Source: Aspidapion aeneum (lineage: Eukaryota; Arthropoda; Insecta; Coleoptera; Brentidae). From it: a stretch of DNA of 64,000 nucleotides. A program made the position numbers and the translations under genes. Shown piece after piece: positions 42,846-54,209 of this stretch. The stretch covers positions 22,013,043-22,077,042 of the forward strand of contig OY755040.1 in assembly GCA_963576565.1 (NCBI GenBank), given 5' to 3'. The notes beneath the pieces were generated by a model, which saw only the letters and a program-made list of their open reading frames with translations, had not been told where the DNA came from and searched no databases. The first letter of the stretch is position 1, and each line of letters begins with the position of its first letter.

Positions 42846-43351
42846 TATTTACTTATGACAAGCAAAATGTAAAACAATACATAGAAAGTCTTACATTTGG
42901 CAACAAACTTAAGTATTAAAACTAAAAATAAAGTGTTAGAGAGCAAAAAAATATTTTCTATTACCCATGTTTCTTATTCCCCCATTTTCCCTATGTCAAA
43001 TACATGGGTTTCGCTTAACACTGCAGTGACCTGTGCAGCCGAAATAGCGTGGATTGTAATAGAATCTCGCTAAAACACAACTGCGCACGTTCTACGTACG
43101 TCAAAATTCTTATGGTAACCGGCAGTGAGTTCGCGGCGTTCCACGGATGCCGTTAACTACATGTGACGTTATAAAAGCGTTAATCGTCGGCCGTTTTTGG
43201 CATGACCAAAAACTATCAGAACTTAAATATATAAAAGTATTTATGTAGATTTTAAACAGGCGTTTGGCAACACAAATAGGGAGAGAATAATGTAGGATTT
43301 AGCTACATACTTTTGTAATCCCCTCAAAATGCTCAACAGCGCACAAAATAA

Positions 43352-43510
43352 CCCACTAAGCACAAAATCGTAAAAACCGTTAAATAAACGTTGAAAAAAG
43401 AAAAACGTTTTCTTTTCTAGCACAAATTTGTGTTCAAATTAAGTCAACTTTTGACATTAAAAAAAACTTGTAGAAAACCATAACAAAAAAATAAAAGAAA
43501 TAGGCTAGAA
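43352..43510. mobile_element. fragment of the CCCACTAAGCA element
   Basis: 'cccactaagcacaaaatcgt' and the next 130 bp match the left end of the element at 54210-55498. The right half is not present, so this is a truncated copy. Confidence 0.7.
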
Positions 43511-43772
43511 AAAACTCGTAGCAAAACAGTGTTTTTTACTAGCATGAGCACAAGGAGTGTGTTCATTAATAAATCTTTAAATTTTCCGGCCTATTTTATT
43601 AATTTTGTCTTTAGCTACATTCGGCATTGTTGCGCTCACATTTCACTTTTATTTTGACAAATTACATTGGGAAAATTCGCTTAGAACGAGAAACCACCAT
43701 CAAACAAAGTAAGTCATCTGTGAGCATCCAAAATTGTTTGATCACGCCTATTTAATGTTTGATAGTTTTTAT

Positions 43773-43992
43773 CGAGGGGTGGCTAGATCGCCAATTTTTG
43801 TACGCCAAAAGTAAATACCTACGGTATATAAGGTACGGTATTTCCTGGTATTTCCCAGTATTTTCTCAAATTTCAACGGTATTTCCCAAGCAGTTCCCGG
43901 TATTTCATAGTATATTTCCCAGTACTTCCCAAGTATTTCCTGGTATTTCCCCTAACCTGTACACCAAAAAAAAAAAACCGAGCCACCCCTCG
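43773..43992. mobile_element. 220-bp MITE with 8-bp TSD carrying a GGTATTTCCC minisatellite
   Basis: 12-bp perfect inverted ends CGAGGGGTGGCT / AGCCACCCCTCG are flanked by the perfect 8-bp duplication GTTTTTAT (43765-43772 and 43993-44000). Most of the interior (43833-43950) is a degenerate tandem array of 'ggtatttccc' or 'agtatttccc'. An 8-bp TSD suggests a hAT-like or similar mover. Confidence 0.88.
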
Positions 43993-44000
43993 GTTTTTAT

Positions 44001-44689
44001 TGTGCCAAAATACTAAAGTTACATTCATAGTTTTTCCGGTCCTTCGCATTCATAGTTTTTACCCACCTTATCTAGAGTGTGTCAAAATTGCGAGAAAAAA
44101 ACACAGTTTTAGTCACCAGTGGTTAAACTTAAACCTATTTCTGTATTTTTTTTCTTTTTAAGTGACTTTCCATTATAAAACTTTTTAGTGTGTTTTAAAT
44201 TTTGGCACATAAAAATATTGTTTTCTGTAATGCATAGTTATGTAAACTTTAACTTATATATTCAAATGGACATCAATTTTATAATTCTGCACAAGTTTTG
44301 CATTTCTGGCATTGTCTTGAAAAGTTGTTCCAAAAACAAATAAAACACGAACTTTATTTAAACCCAAGGATATCTACGAGCAGAACATAACTCATTTACT
44401 TTATGACAAGCTCTAATTTATTGCACATTCAAAATCAAGTTCGTAAATGAGTAAGTGCAAAAAATTTCACACCTCGACACTTGGCCATTGTTACTTGATT
44501 GTTTGTTTAAGCCACCTCCTTCCTATGTTTGACATTAATAGACATTTTAATATCGATTTATTGGGCCGTTCGCGCAATATATCATTCACTGAAAACAGAA
44601 TTGGTTTTACACTATTATGATGTCAGTTGACATAACATTGCTAATGCCTGACTGACATAAAGACTGAATAATTAATGTTTATCTAGCTA
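44001..44689. other. no gene seen
   Basis: AT-rich spacer without recognised features. Confidence 0.45.
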
Positions 44690-45685
44690 TTTAATTTAAA
44701 ATATTATTCCTGACGGTTAATTTTGTATATAATATTAGATCCTGGGAATCGGTCAATAAAAATGTCAATTTTTTGTTTGTGACATTTCAGTTTATTCAAC
44801 AACATCAGACCTATTTTTCTCTGTACGTTGCACTTCTCCGTAGAACCATCCATACCTTGAATCCCTGGCATTTGTTTTATTTAAAATATTTTTCCTAACC
44901 GTTAATTTTGTATATAATTTTAGATCCTGGGAATCGGTCAATAAAAATGTATCTTTTTTGTTTGTGACGTTTCAGTTTATTCACCAACATCAGACCTATT
45001 TTTCTCTGTACGTTGCACTTCTCCGTAGAACCATCCATACCTTGAATCCCTGGCATTTGTTTTATTTAAAATATTATTTCTAACCGTTAATTTTGTAAAT
45101 AATTTTAGATCCTGGGAATCGGTCAATAAAAATGTCCCTTTTTTGTTTGTGACGTTTCAGTTTATTCACCAACATCAGACCTATTTTTCTGTGTACGACG
45201 CACTTCTCCGTAGAACCATCCATACCTTGAATCCCTGGCATTTGTTTTATTTAAAATATTATTTCTAACCGTTAATTTTGTAAATAATTTTAGATCCTGG
45301 GAATCGGTCAATAAAAATGTCCCTTTTTTGTTTGTGACGTTTCAGTTTATTCACCAACATCAGACCTATTTTTCTCTGTACGTTGTACTTCTTCGTAGAA
45401 CCATCCATGCCTTGAATCCCTAGCATTTGTTTTATTTAAAATATTATTCCTAACCCAACCGTTAATTTGTAAATTATTTTAGATCCTGGGAATCGGTTAA
45501 TAAAAATCTTTCTTTTATGTCTGAGACGTTTTAGTTTATTCAACCATTATCAGACCTATTCTTCTCTGTACGTTGAACTTCTCCATAGAACCATACATGC
45601 TTTGAATCCCTGACATTTGTCGAACTTAAAATATTATTCCTGACCGTTAATTTTGTAAACTATTTTAGATTCTGGAAATCGGTCA
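44690..45685. repeat. 185-bp satellite, about 5.4 units
   Basis: The word 'gatcctgggaatcggt' occurs at 44738, 44923, 45108, 45293 and 45482, with a diverged copy at 45668, so the period is 185-189. Units 2 to 4 are nearly identical, and the outer units are more diverged, as expected for unequal exchange. Confidence 0.93.
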
Positions 45686-46140
45686 AGGTGAATTGAAAAA
45701 GAAGATCTGTTAATATTTTTTCAATAATCTTCCCAATCAAAGGTACTATGCTCATTGGTCCGTAATTCTCCCCGGTCAAAAAAGATTTATTAACAAGTGC
45801 TGTAAAAGGGGTCAAAAAACAGATCTACGGTGTTTGCCAATAATTTGTAATTGACGACAGATGCTGAGTTGTTTAGAGAAACAGAAGCAGCATATACTTT
45901 CTGCTCACTAACAGTACCAAGAAAGAAAGAGCTTAAAGTTTTGGTAGGTTCATATCTTTCTCTTTGACTGAAGGTAGCTTTTTTATAACCTTTAACGAAA
46001 AAACTATTCATTTTATCTGCAGATAAAATGCTCCCATTTAATGAGCTCCTACTTTTGTTTCTTTTTGTGTTTATTATTTTCCACGCTATCTTTGCTTCGT
46101 TTTTCTGTTCAAAATCAGTGAATTATAAGCTTGTTTCTTG
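45670..46140 (-). pseudogene. LINE (jockey-like) open frame remnant
   Basis: On the minus strand, 'AKIAWKIINTKRNKSR' (near 46110-46060) and 'ADKMNSFFVKGY' (46020-45985) look like the linker between endonuclease and RT of jockey-type LINEs. Further on, 'TGENYGPMSIVPLIGKIIEK' (about 45770-45710) resembles the 'NYRPIS' start of an RT. The catalytic palm is missing, the 185-bp satellite begins there, and an insertion cuts the other side at 46155. Confidence 0.6.
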
Positions 46141-46154
46141 TCTTTATCAATTTC

Positions 46155-46410
46155 CAGCGGCGTAGCTTGCCTTAAGGGGCGGGGGGGGGGGGGCGACACC
46201 TAAACAGGGCGCCCATCAAAAATCTTGCGACCAAAAAAAATAAGGAGAAAAAAAAAGGTCATCATGTGTTTAGTTTTCTTTGCCGCCCTCTCAATTTGCC
46301 GTTGCTGGCCCTGCTACTTAATAAAGTGTAGGGCGCTTCGGGCACCCATGGGGCGCCAGTACCCTCGAGGCGGGGGGGCGCCGCGCTCCCCCCACGCTAC
46401 GCCACTGCAG
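46155..46410. mobile_element. CAGCGGCGTAG-type MITE next to a satellite array
   Basis: The left end 'cagcggcgtagcttgcc' and the right end 'cacgctacgccactg' are inverted. It holds G runs (46178-46192), 'gcccatcaaaaatcttgcga' at 46211 and a GC-rich right half. The word at 46211 recurs directly after the satellite at 47760, and in inverse form at 61277. Confidence 0.65.
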
Positions 46411-47760
46411 AGATACGAAAAAACGACATCCTGAGTTAAGATTCGGAAAAACGTAATTTAGCGAAATTTAGGGTAAGGAATCCCATAAGACCAAAATGAC
46501 CAAACTTTGAAAATTCATATTTCAAAAACTATACATCTTATCAACAAAAGCACCGAGTTGCAGTATTGTGGGACCATAGAGATACCAAAAAACCACACCC
46601 TGAGTTAAGAGTCAGAAAAACGTCATTTAGCGAAATTTAGGGTAGGGAATCCCTTAAGACCAAAATGACCAAACTTTAAAAATTCATATTTCAAAAACTA
46701 TACATTTTATCAACAAAAGCACCGACTTGCAGTATTTTGGGACTATACAGATACGAAAAAACGACACCCTGAGTTAAGATTCGGAAAAAAGTCATTTAGC
46801 GAAATTTTTGGTAGGGAATCCCATAAGACCAAAATGACCAAACTTTGAAAATTCATATTTCAAAAACTATACAGTTTATCAACAAAAGCACCGAGTTGCA
46901 GTATTGTGGGACCATAGAGATACCAAAAAACCACACCCTGAGTTAAGATTTGGAAAAACGTCATTTAGCGAAATTTAGGGTAGGGAATGCCATAAGACCA
47001 AAATGACCAAACTTTCAAAATTCATATTTCAAAAACTATACAGTTTATCAACAAAAGCACCGAGTTGCAGTATTGTGGGACCATAGAGATACGAAAAAAC
47101 CACACTCTGAATTACGATTCGGAAAAACGTCATTTAGCGAAATTTAGGGTAGGGAATCCTATAAGACCAAAATGACCAAACTTTGAAAATTCATATTTCA
47201 AAAACTATACAGTTTATCAACAAAAGCACCGAGTTGCAATATTGTGGGACCATAGAGATACCAAAAAACCACACCCTGAGTTAAGATTCGGAAAAACGTC
47301 ATTTAGCGAAATTTAGGGTGGGGAATCCCATAAGATCAAAATGACCAAACTTTGAAAATTCATATTTTAAAAACTATATATATAGTTTATCAACAAAAGC
47401 ACCGAGTTGCAGTATTGTGGGACCATAGAGATACGAAAAAACCACACCCTGAATTAAGAATCGGAAAAATGTCATTTAACGAAATTTAGGGTAGGGAATC
47501 CCATAAGACCAAAATGACCAAACTTTGAAAATTCATATTTCAAAACCTATACAGTTTATCAATAAAAACACCGAGTTGCAGTATTGTGGGATCATAGAGA
47601 TACCAAAAAACGACACCCTGAGTTAAGATTCGGAAAAACGTCATTTAGCGAAATTTAGGGTAAGGAATCCCATAGGACCAAAATGACCAAACTTTGAAAA
47701 TTCATCTTTCAAAAACTGTACAGTTTATCAACAAAAGCACCGAGTTGCAGTATTGTGGGC
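46411..47760. repeat. 169-bp satellite, eight units
   Basis: The anchor 'gagttaagattcgga' or variant occurs at 46433, 46602, 46771, 46940, 47109, 47279, 47451 and 47620, so the period is 169-172. Each unit contains 'ataagaccaaaatgaccaaa' and 'caacaaaagcaccgagttgc'. Copies alternate in small variants such as ccaaaaaaccac versus cgaaaaaacgac, hinting at a two-unit higher order. There is no coding sequence. Confidence 0.95.
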
Positions 47761-47840
47761 CCATCAAAAATCTTGCGACCAAAAAAAAAACAAAAAGCAG
47801 CGCAGCGCCATTTTGTAATGCGCTATTCTGTAGCAGAGCC

Positions 47841-48075
47841 AAAAATAAGGAATGCTAAATCTTGAAGATTTTAACCTTTTAATCATCTTTCATCCTTACA
47901 AAATTTGGTGGAATATAATATCTGGGTATATTTCGTCGAAACTTTCCGAAAATCTGTAGTGTTTGAAAATAGCACAAATAAACCTCTATCCGCCAAAATT
48001 CAGCACATAAGAACAGCTGATCTTTTCAGGGTCGTGGCCTGTATTTTTTTGTTGGCCTTGGGTTGCCCTTTCCTG
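47841..48075. repeat. dispersed repeat C, copy 1
   Basis: 'aataaggaatgctaaatctt' and the next 220 bp recur at 57949-58202 in the same orientation, including 'aacagctgat' and 'gggtcgtggcct'. No inverted ends were found. Confidence 0.75.
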
Positions 48076-48437
48076 AAATACCTATAGGTAGCATCGGTAT
48101 AAATAAACAAATAAATAACGCAACGGAATATTATTATTAATGATACATTGTGCATCATTATTATTGCTAATAAATTAATAAAGATCTTTTATTCTTGCGT
48201 GTTCAATTGTGGCCAATTAAATCCGTGCAAACAGTACATTATAAAGTATCATTAGGAAATTAACACCTCTATCATTTAATGTCTCCAGAAAAGGAGGAAC
48301 GTAATTGGCTAAGTGACTATCCGATTACTCGCCCTGTTGCATGTCTTTACCTATAATTTTATGTTAATTGTATCTTATTAGAATTACTTAGTTTCGTAGT
48401 TAGTTCAATCCCAGAGAGTACATTAAGACGTCTTATA

Positions 48438-49724
48438 CAGGGCTCGACTTCGAACGTTTAGCCTTTATGAAAAGCGTATAAAAACGGATGAACTTATGGA
48501 AAGCAAGAGGTCAGTGAGGGACCAAAGACGCGCATATTCAGGAGCGTTTGCCGCTGTGACTCAAAATTCATTAATAGTTTTTTATTACTAAACAGGAGCA
48601 ATCAAAGTAAGATTTCCACTCTTAAAAGACGAAGAAATAGTCATTATTATTTATTTCGTTATTTTAGCTTTAATCAGGAAACATTAAATCGAGAAAAATT
48701 CAATTTTTTAATAATAATTGGGATGTACATACAACAGCCCTAAACCTCTTGCCCCTCTACTGGTTTCAATCTGCAGAAAAAATGTTTGTCACGTTTTACT
48801 ACTCCTTTTAAACTTTTATTTTTGCCCCTTAAATGGAGGGGCCATTCCTCTTGAAAAAAAAACAATAAGTTGAAATTCGGTGTTATGGTAATTACAATTA
48901 TTTAAGTTTTTAAAATAATTGAAAAATATTTTTACAATAATAATGAAATTACAAAAATGCAATTAAATTACTAAAGTGATTGTTATTATTTATAAAAAGC
49001 TATTTTGCTTTTATTATTTAAAGCGATCCACGTTTCGTACTGAATTTAAGGGGTAAGTTCGAAATGTATTACGAAGGAAGAGGGCTCCTAAATTAAGCAT
49101 TTTCACATTTTGTAAATTATGAAAAAGTGAAAGAAATAAATAAAAAAAATTGTCAACTACTTTTTTTTATTTTACAAGTAGGAAATTTATAATTAAGTTA
49201 TTTTTTTTTGGTGTAATTAATTACACAGTTTTCTAAGTATATTCTTGTAAAGTAATTTGTAATGTAATAGTTACTTTCAAAATATTGGTTTCTAACTCTG
49301 GTTGAGAATAAATCGGTACACATAAAGACCAAGAAATTTGTTATCCATAAAGTTGAATTTGTGGAATATTTTGTTTGTGCATGTAGTAACCTCCTTTAAC
49401 ATTTTTGCCGTGTTAGAAAGCTCTACCTGTACACTGAATTACGGATTTGCAGTATTGATTATTAGTCATACAGTTCAAATGATATCTAAGAGATGGCGCT
49501 ACAGCAATTAAAATCAAGGGGTTTTAAGGATTTTATGCATCGCCGTCTTTGCCCTACTCAGCCGGTAAGAGTAACGTCATTAAATCGCGAAAAGAAAACC
49601 ATTTTCTTGAATTGCTAATTTGACAACAACGCTAAACTATTTATCTCTCATAGTGCCATTTTAATAGCGATCTTACTTCAGTTCACATATTTTTCAATGG
49701 CCAAACGATCGTTGACGAACCCTG
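48438..49724. mobile_element. TATA-flanked DNA element, copy 2 (1287 bp)
   Basis: Begins 'cagggctcgacttcgaacg' and ends 'cgttgacgaaccctg', with TATA on both sides (48434-48437, 49725-49728). Co-linear with 26739-28170 apart from a missing stretch of about 150 bp and scattered substitutions. Non-coding. Confidence 0.82.
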
Positions 49725-49728
49725 TATA

Positions 49729-50904
49729 TACGACAGGGCTGACGCTAAGGTTGGGACGGCGGGGGCCCCTGCCCCATATTGTCGTATGAAGGGGGGGGGA
49801 CTATATATTTTTTTTTTCTGATTTTGTGCTAATATATACGTATACGCTAGACCTGTGTACATACACTACTTGTTTAGTATAATATATTTTAACGATACCC
49901 TAAACCTAGATGTCCCTAAAACCATATATGTCTAATATACATTGTATTATCGTTTTTCTATCATTAGTTCTTGATATCCTGACCTTTGAATTACCTAGGT
50001 CCAATTCCGTTAAAATTTCGGACTAGGGCGCTTATAAAGTTCTGAACCTAACCAAAACTTCTGCATTTAGTAATTTTCCCGAAAATGTACTGCCTTTTTT
50101 TTAGACTATTTTCTAAAAATTTTCCGACGACATCGTTTTTTTCTCCGGTTTCTTAAAATGAATAGTTATCCATACATAAATTTCCTATAGAAAAACCCAA
50201 CACCAAAAATAAAAATTGGCACACTTTAGCTTTTTTAAAAAGCAACAAACTTCTAAGTTTTACATTGGTTCCAACTCACATGACCTCATTGTATTTTAAA
50301 ACAAAATCTTGATATATTTCTTAATTTCGGCATTTATTATTAATGTTACCGGAATCTATTTAGTGGGACACCTAAGTTATTTTTTAACTAACCAAAATTA
50401 ATAGGCTTAACTTCTTAACGTTGGATTACAATAATTAATAAATTTTTGACATTAATAGGTAGAGGTAATTTTGATAAATGTGATGCTGCTTATTAAAAAA
50501 ATTCTTTACTACCTCTAAGCGATGAAGTGTGTACAATAATTTTTAAAGAGAAATCGAAACAATTTTTTTTGTTACCTATGTTTAGATCTAAGAAAATTGG
50601 ATATTTACCATTTATTGATTTTAATATCAAAGATAAAGTTATTTTGAATAAAGAAAGAACACCATTGAAAAACTAGGCTAACAAACAACTCAATAGTACC
50701 AATGCAATTTTGTTCATGTATCCTTGATAGTACTTACCTATTTCAGGGACTATAATAATATAATTCATCAGTTTTTGCTCATGCTAAGAAATAAATTAAT
50801 ATCTATAGTAAAAGTATAAAAATGTGGTTGGTACAAAGCATTTAAAATAGGTTATACCTATATGAAAAAATTTTGTGCAAGTACTCAGTCTGAAATTCCA
50901 AAAA
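49729..50904. other. no gene seen
   Basis: AT-rich sequence; a G run is at 49790-49798. No frame with recognisable similarity. Confidence 0.4.
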
Positions 50905-51034
50905 CAGTGGCGTATATAGGAATTAGATGCGGTGAGCCCGCCCCCCTCGAAGCTATGATTTTTTTTTTAATTTTCACATATCTCATGAATACAAATATGA
51001 AATAGCATAAAATAAAAAAAATAATACGTCACTG
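50905..51034. mobile_element. CAGTGGCGTA-type MITE (130 bp)
   Basis: The left end 'cagtggcgta' and the right end 'tacgtcactg' are inverted with one mismatch. It has an internal C run (50940-50946) as in other copies. No TSD was recognised. Confidence 0.6.
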
Positions 51035-51494
51035 TGGTAAGACACTTTTTTTTAAACAGAACTTAATTCTAGCTGTCATAAACTAAAAAACAAAAAATTA
51101 TTGAAAGCCTCTCTAAGCTTTTTAAATTTTGTTATGTAAAACACGAACCATTTCAGTTCTGAAACCACTAAAAGTCGCCAATTAATTAGTAGGCAGGTTT
51201 GTCCAGTTTTTAAATTCAAATATTGTCTTCAAAGTGATGGAGCTATAATAACTAAAATGTAATTTTATAAAAATTTGATTTCTTCATTTATAAACATAGC
51301 TACTACTTTGCTTTTGTTATATTTTATCTACAGAAAATTAAATAAAAAATAAAATAACTTGTCACAAGGAATCTATCCCGGCGGTAACAGTCCATTTTTC
51401 CGCAAAGAACATATATTACCATGGCAACTTGGAGTTTAGTATGAACAGAAGTAAGGGGTTATAGAAGACCGCGACGAATAATGTCGGAGAGAAA

Positions 51495-52135
51495 TATCCA
51501 CGGTGTTCGACCGAAAACTGTCAATGGCCTATATCTTCAAAACGATAACGAATTTAGAAAAATCCTCGGACACGTCGATTCTGTTTACGGGGGGGACACT
51601 TTTTGGTTATTATAAAATTTTTGTAGCACGAACCCCCTTCGAGGGGTATACTTTACCCCTATATTTTAAATAGGGAAAGTGGGTATAGTGAGACCTTTTT
51701 TTGAAGGCCTTTTGAATGTCCTTACAACAGTGTAAAAATTTCAAAAATCTATCCATTAGTTTTTGAGATAATTGCTTTCAAACTTTTAAATTTAACATGG
51801 ACTGATAAAATTAAAATTTAATTATTTTTCGGATTTAATTTTTATTTTATCATTCCATGTTAAATTTTAAAATTTGCAAATATCTCAAAAACTAATCAAT
51901 GGATTTTCGAAATTTGACACTGTTGTAAAGATTCAAGAGAGCTTCTAGACCCACTTTCCCTATTCAAAATATAGGGGTAAAGTATACCCCTCGAAGGGGG
52001 TTCGTGCTACAATAAGTTCAAAAAGTGTCCCCTTCGTAAACTAAGTAAGTCAAATCGACTTGTCCAAGGGTTTTTCAAATTCGTTATCGTTTTGAAGATA
52101 TAGGCCATTGACAGTTTTCGGTGGAACACCATGTA
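51495..52135. mobile_element. 640-bp foldback element with arms of about 310 bp
   Basis: The left arm runs from 'ccacggtgttcgaccgaaaa' (51498) through 'gaacccccttcgaggggtat' to about 51815. The right arm repeats the same sequence inverted, ending 'cggtggaacaccatgtata' (52119-52137). Similarity is high over most of both arms, with small indels. The only spacer is a short AT-rich centre. No coding sequence. Confidence 0.85.
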
Positions 52136-52546
52136 TAATTGTGCTTGAAAAATAAAAATTTATAGATTTGAGGTAAATGATGTTGTCCTTTTGGAAACGT
52201 GGATTGTCTTACGTATGATTTGATTAAAAAAATAAAATCAATATTTTCCCTAATAAAACCGTTGAAATCTTAAACAAAACTGAAAAAGAAATGCTTTTCC
52301 GGATCGGTAAAATATAAAGAAATTGTCCCATCCGTAACACGGCTTGTCCCATTCGGTAACGCTAGTTTTTAATGTTATAGAAATTGTCCCTGTTTTACAG
52401 GTCGGGACCTTAATTTTATTTAGAATTTAGTTGGAAAATAGTTGTATTTATAATCTACCTTAATATTTTTTACCATCTCTATAGTGAAGAAATTCAATTC
52501 CTAGATAATTATCAACTAAAACTTAAGACTTAAACGACTGAAACCA

Positions 52547-52717
52547 TCAGGGGTCGATTTTGACCACATTTTCTTAAATCTCTAATCGGAGAGTGTATAA
52601 AAGTATTTTACACGCCATGCTTGTTTTAAAATTTCTATAACCAGGGTGACTTCAGAGATTATACTTGAGATTATACATTTGACCTTTAACAAAAATTTAC
52701 CAAAATCGACCCCCTGA
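52547..52717. mobile_element. 171-bp MITE ending TCAGGGGTCGATTTTG
   Basis: Left 'tcaggggtcgattttgacca' and reversed right 'tcagggggtcgattttggta' form terminal inverted repeats of about 25 bp. Interior non-coding; TSD not clear. Confidence 0.7.
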
Positions 52718-53091
52718 ATAAAAACAATAATTGTTCGTCTCGGTTAACACATCAAAGGTTTCTTTTTAAAAGATAGGTGCAATAGTGAGTTATTCCCCAT
52801 TCCTCATGCCTCATGTACGCATTAATTAGTCAGAAGTTTATGATTACCATTAAACACAAACGCAAACACATAAATATATAAATTAATCCCAAGAAATTTT
52901 TCCAATTTACCCATTTATTAAGCACAAACACAACTATTATATATTGAGAGAGATTATAAAATTTGGTTGGTAGGTGCCACAAATGTTAAAAAAATATATA
53001 CATGCAACTGTTTCAATAAATAAATTTTTTCTAAACCAGTAATTGCAGAAAACTAAAATTAATACAAAAAAAAAACACAAAGCGAAAAAAT

Positions 53092-53358
53092 AGGGACTTA
53101 TTGCAATAAGGCCAGGCAATAATAATGCCAGGCACTATTCTGACACTTTTCCATTGAAAACTGACAGATGATCTTTCAAAATTGACATACGAAAATCCAA
53201 TTTATAAATCCAGTCGTTTATTTTTCATTATAGTGGCGGCACTATGAAATCCATCTCTTATAATAAACAAAGGCCTAATTTGGACAGAAGACAGCTGGTC
53301 TTATAATGCTAAACTATCAATATAGTGCCCGGCACAATTAGTGCCTGGCACTATTCCG
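53092..53358. mobile_element. MITE of the TTATTGCAATAA family, copy 3
   Basis: The left end 'agggacttattgcaataagg' is followed by 'ccaggcactattctgacac'. The right part has 'agtgcccggcacaattagtg'. The right terminal palindrome is lost. Related to 26191-26469 and 35965-36236. Confidence 0.68.
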
Positions 53359-53359
53359 T

Positions 53360-54209
53360 AATATCTTAATTTGAGTTTTTATTGACACTTATTTGGCGCG
53401 AGAGAAAAATTGTGGTGAACGTATGCCCATTTATCCATTTTCAGCAAACAAGCACTAAAGTTAAAAGTTACCAACTTTTGTTTAAATTCTGTGTCTGTTT
53501 GTGTCTGAGACTAATAATAAATTTTGGCTAAACAGGTTAACGTTTTTCAATGTATTCAACAACTTTTTTTGCGTTTATGTTTCTGTTTTAAAATATTGAA
53601 TTTTAAATTTGTAACTAATTAATGTGTAAATAAGGCATCAGTTGATAATATAATATCTGACAAATTAGGATAAAACATACTGCAAAGTGCAGCAGTGATT
53701 TATTCCTTAGTTGATAAGATATTAATATCCAATAATTTAGGATATACATAATTATTAGTTTACTGTAACTAGATCTTAATTAAAGAAACACTGGGTTCTG
53801 CAGTTAAACAAAAGTATAGTTTGCGTTAAAACCTTTTTTACATTGGTAATTTGGGCTTTATGTAATGATAGTAAGCTATACATAATACATGTGACTTTAA
53901 AATAAAGCAAAATAAAAACATTCGTTAACACAAGACCTTCGGAGCATACAAAAGTCCTTACTTCAAGCAATGATTTATCGGAATCCCACATGGGACTTAA
54001 AACAAACCCAAGAGACGTTTTAATTTAAAAAAATGTAAAAACTGCAGACGAAAAAATCCAAGCAAAATTGAAATTGCAAATATTACGCGTGGTGACTTAC
54101 GTTATGTCGACAATTTTTTTTCTTTTTGCTTACTCAAAGAACAAAGAAATTTATTGCCAACGCCCAAAGGATTTTTATTTTTGTTTAATTTTTTTAGTCC
54201 TTTAGTATT
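53360..54209. other. no gene seen
   Basis: AT-rich spacer, no recognised feature. Confidence 0.4.

Larger units (their letters stand above)
41081..42994. mobile_element. large foldback element, copy 1, interrupted by a pogo-type element
   Basis: Left end 'ataggggaagatgggaaaat'; reversed right end 'atagggaaaatgggggaata'. Long inverted arms surround a centre near 41620. For instance 'gacttatgtaaagct' at 41351 pairs with 'agctttacataagtc' near 41943, and 'gtgatgacttaacaggct' with 'agcctgttagtaatcac'. Without the 759-bp insertion (42087-42845) the element is about 1155 bp. A second copy is at 58990-59946. No transposase. Confidence 0.75.

Noticed and set aside
44690..47760. regularly spaced repeats considered as a CRISPR-like array
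   Set aside because: Whole 185-bp and 169-bp units are repeated without unique spacers; these are eukaryotic satellites.
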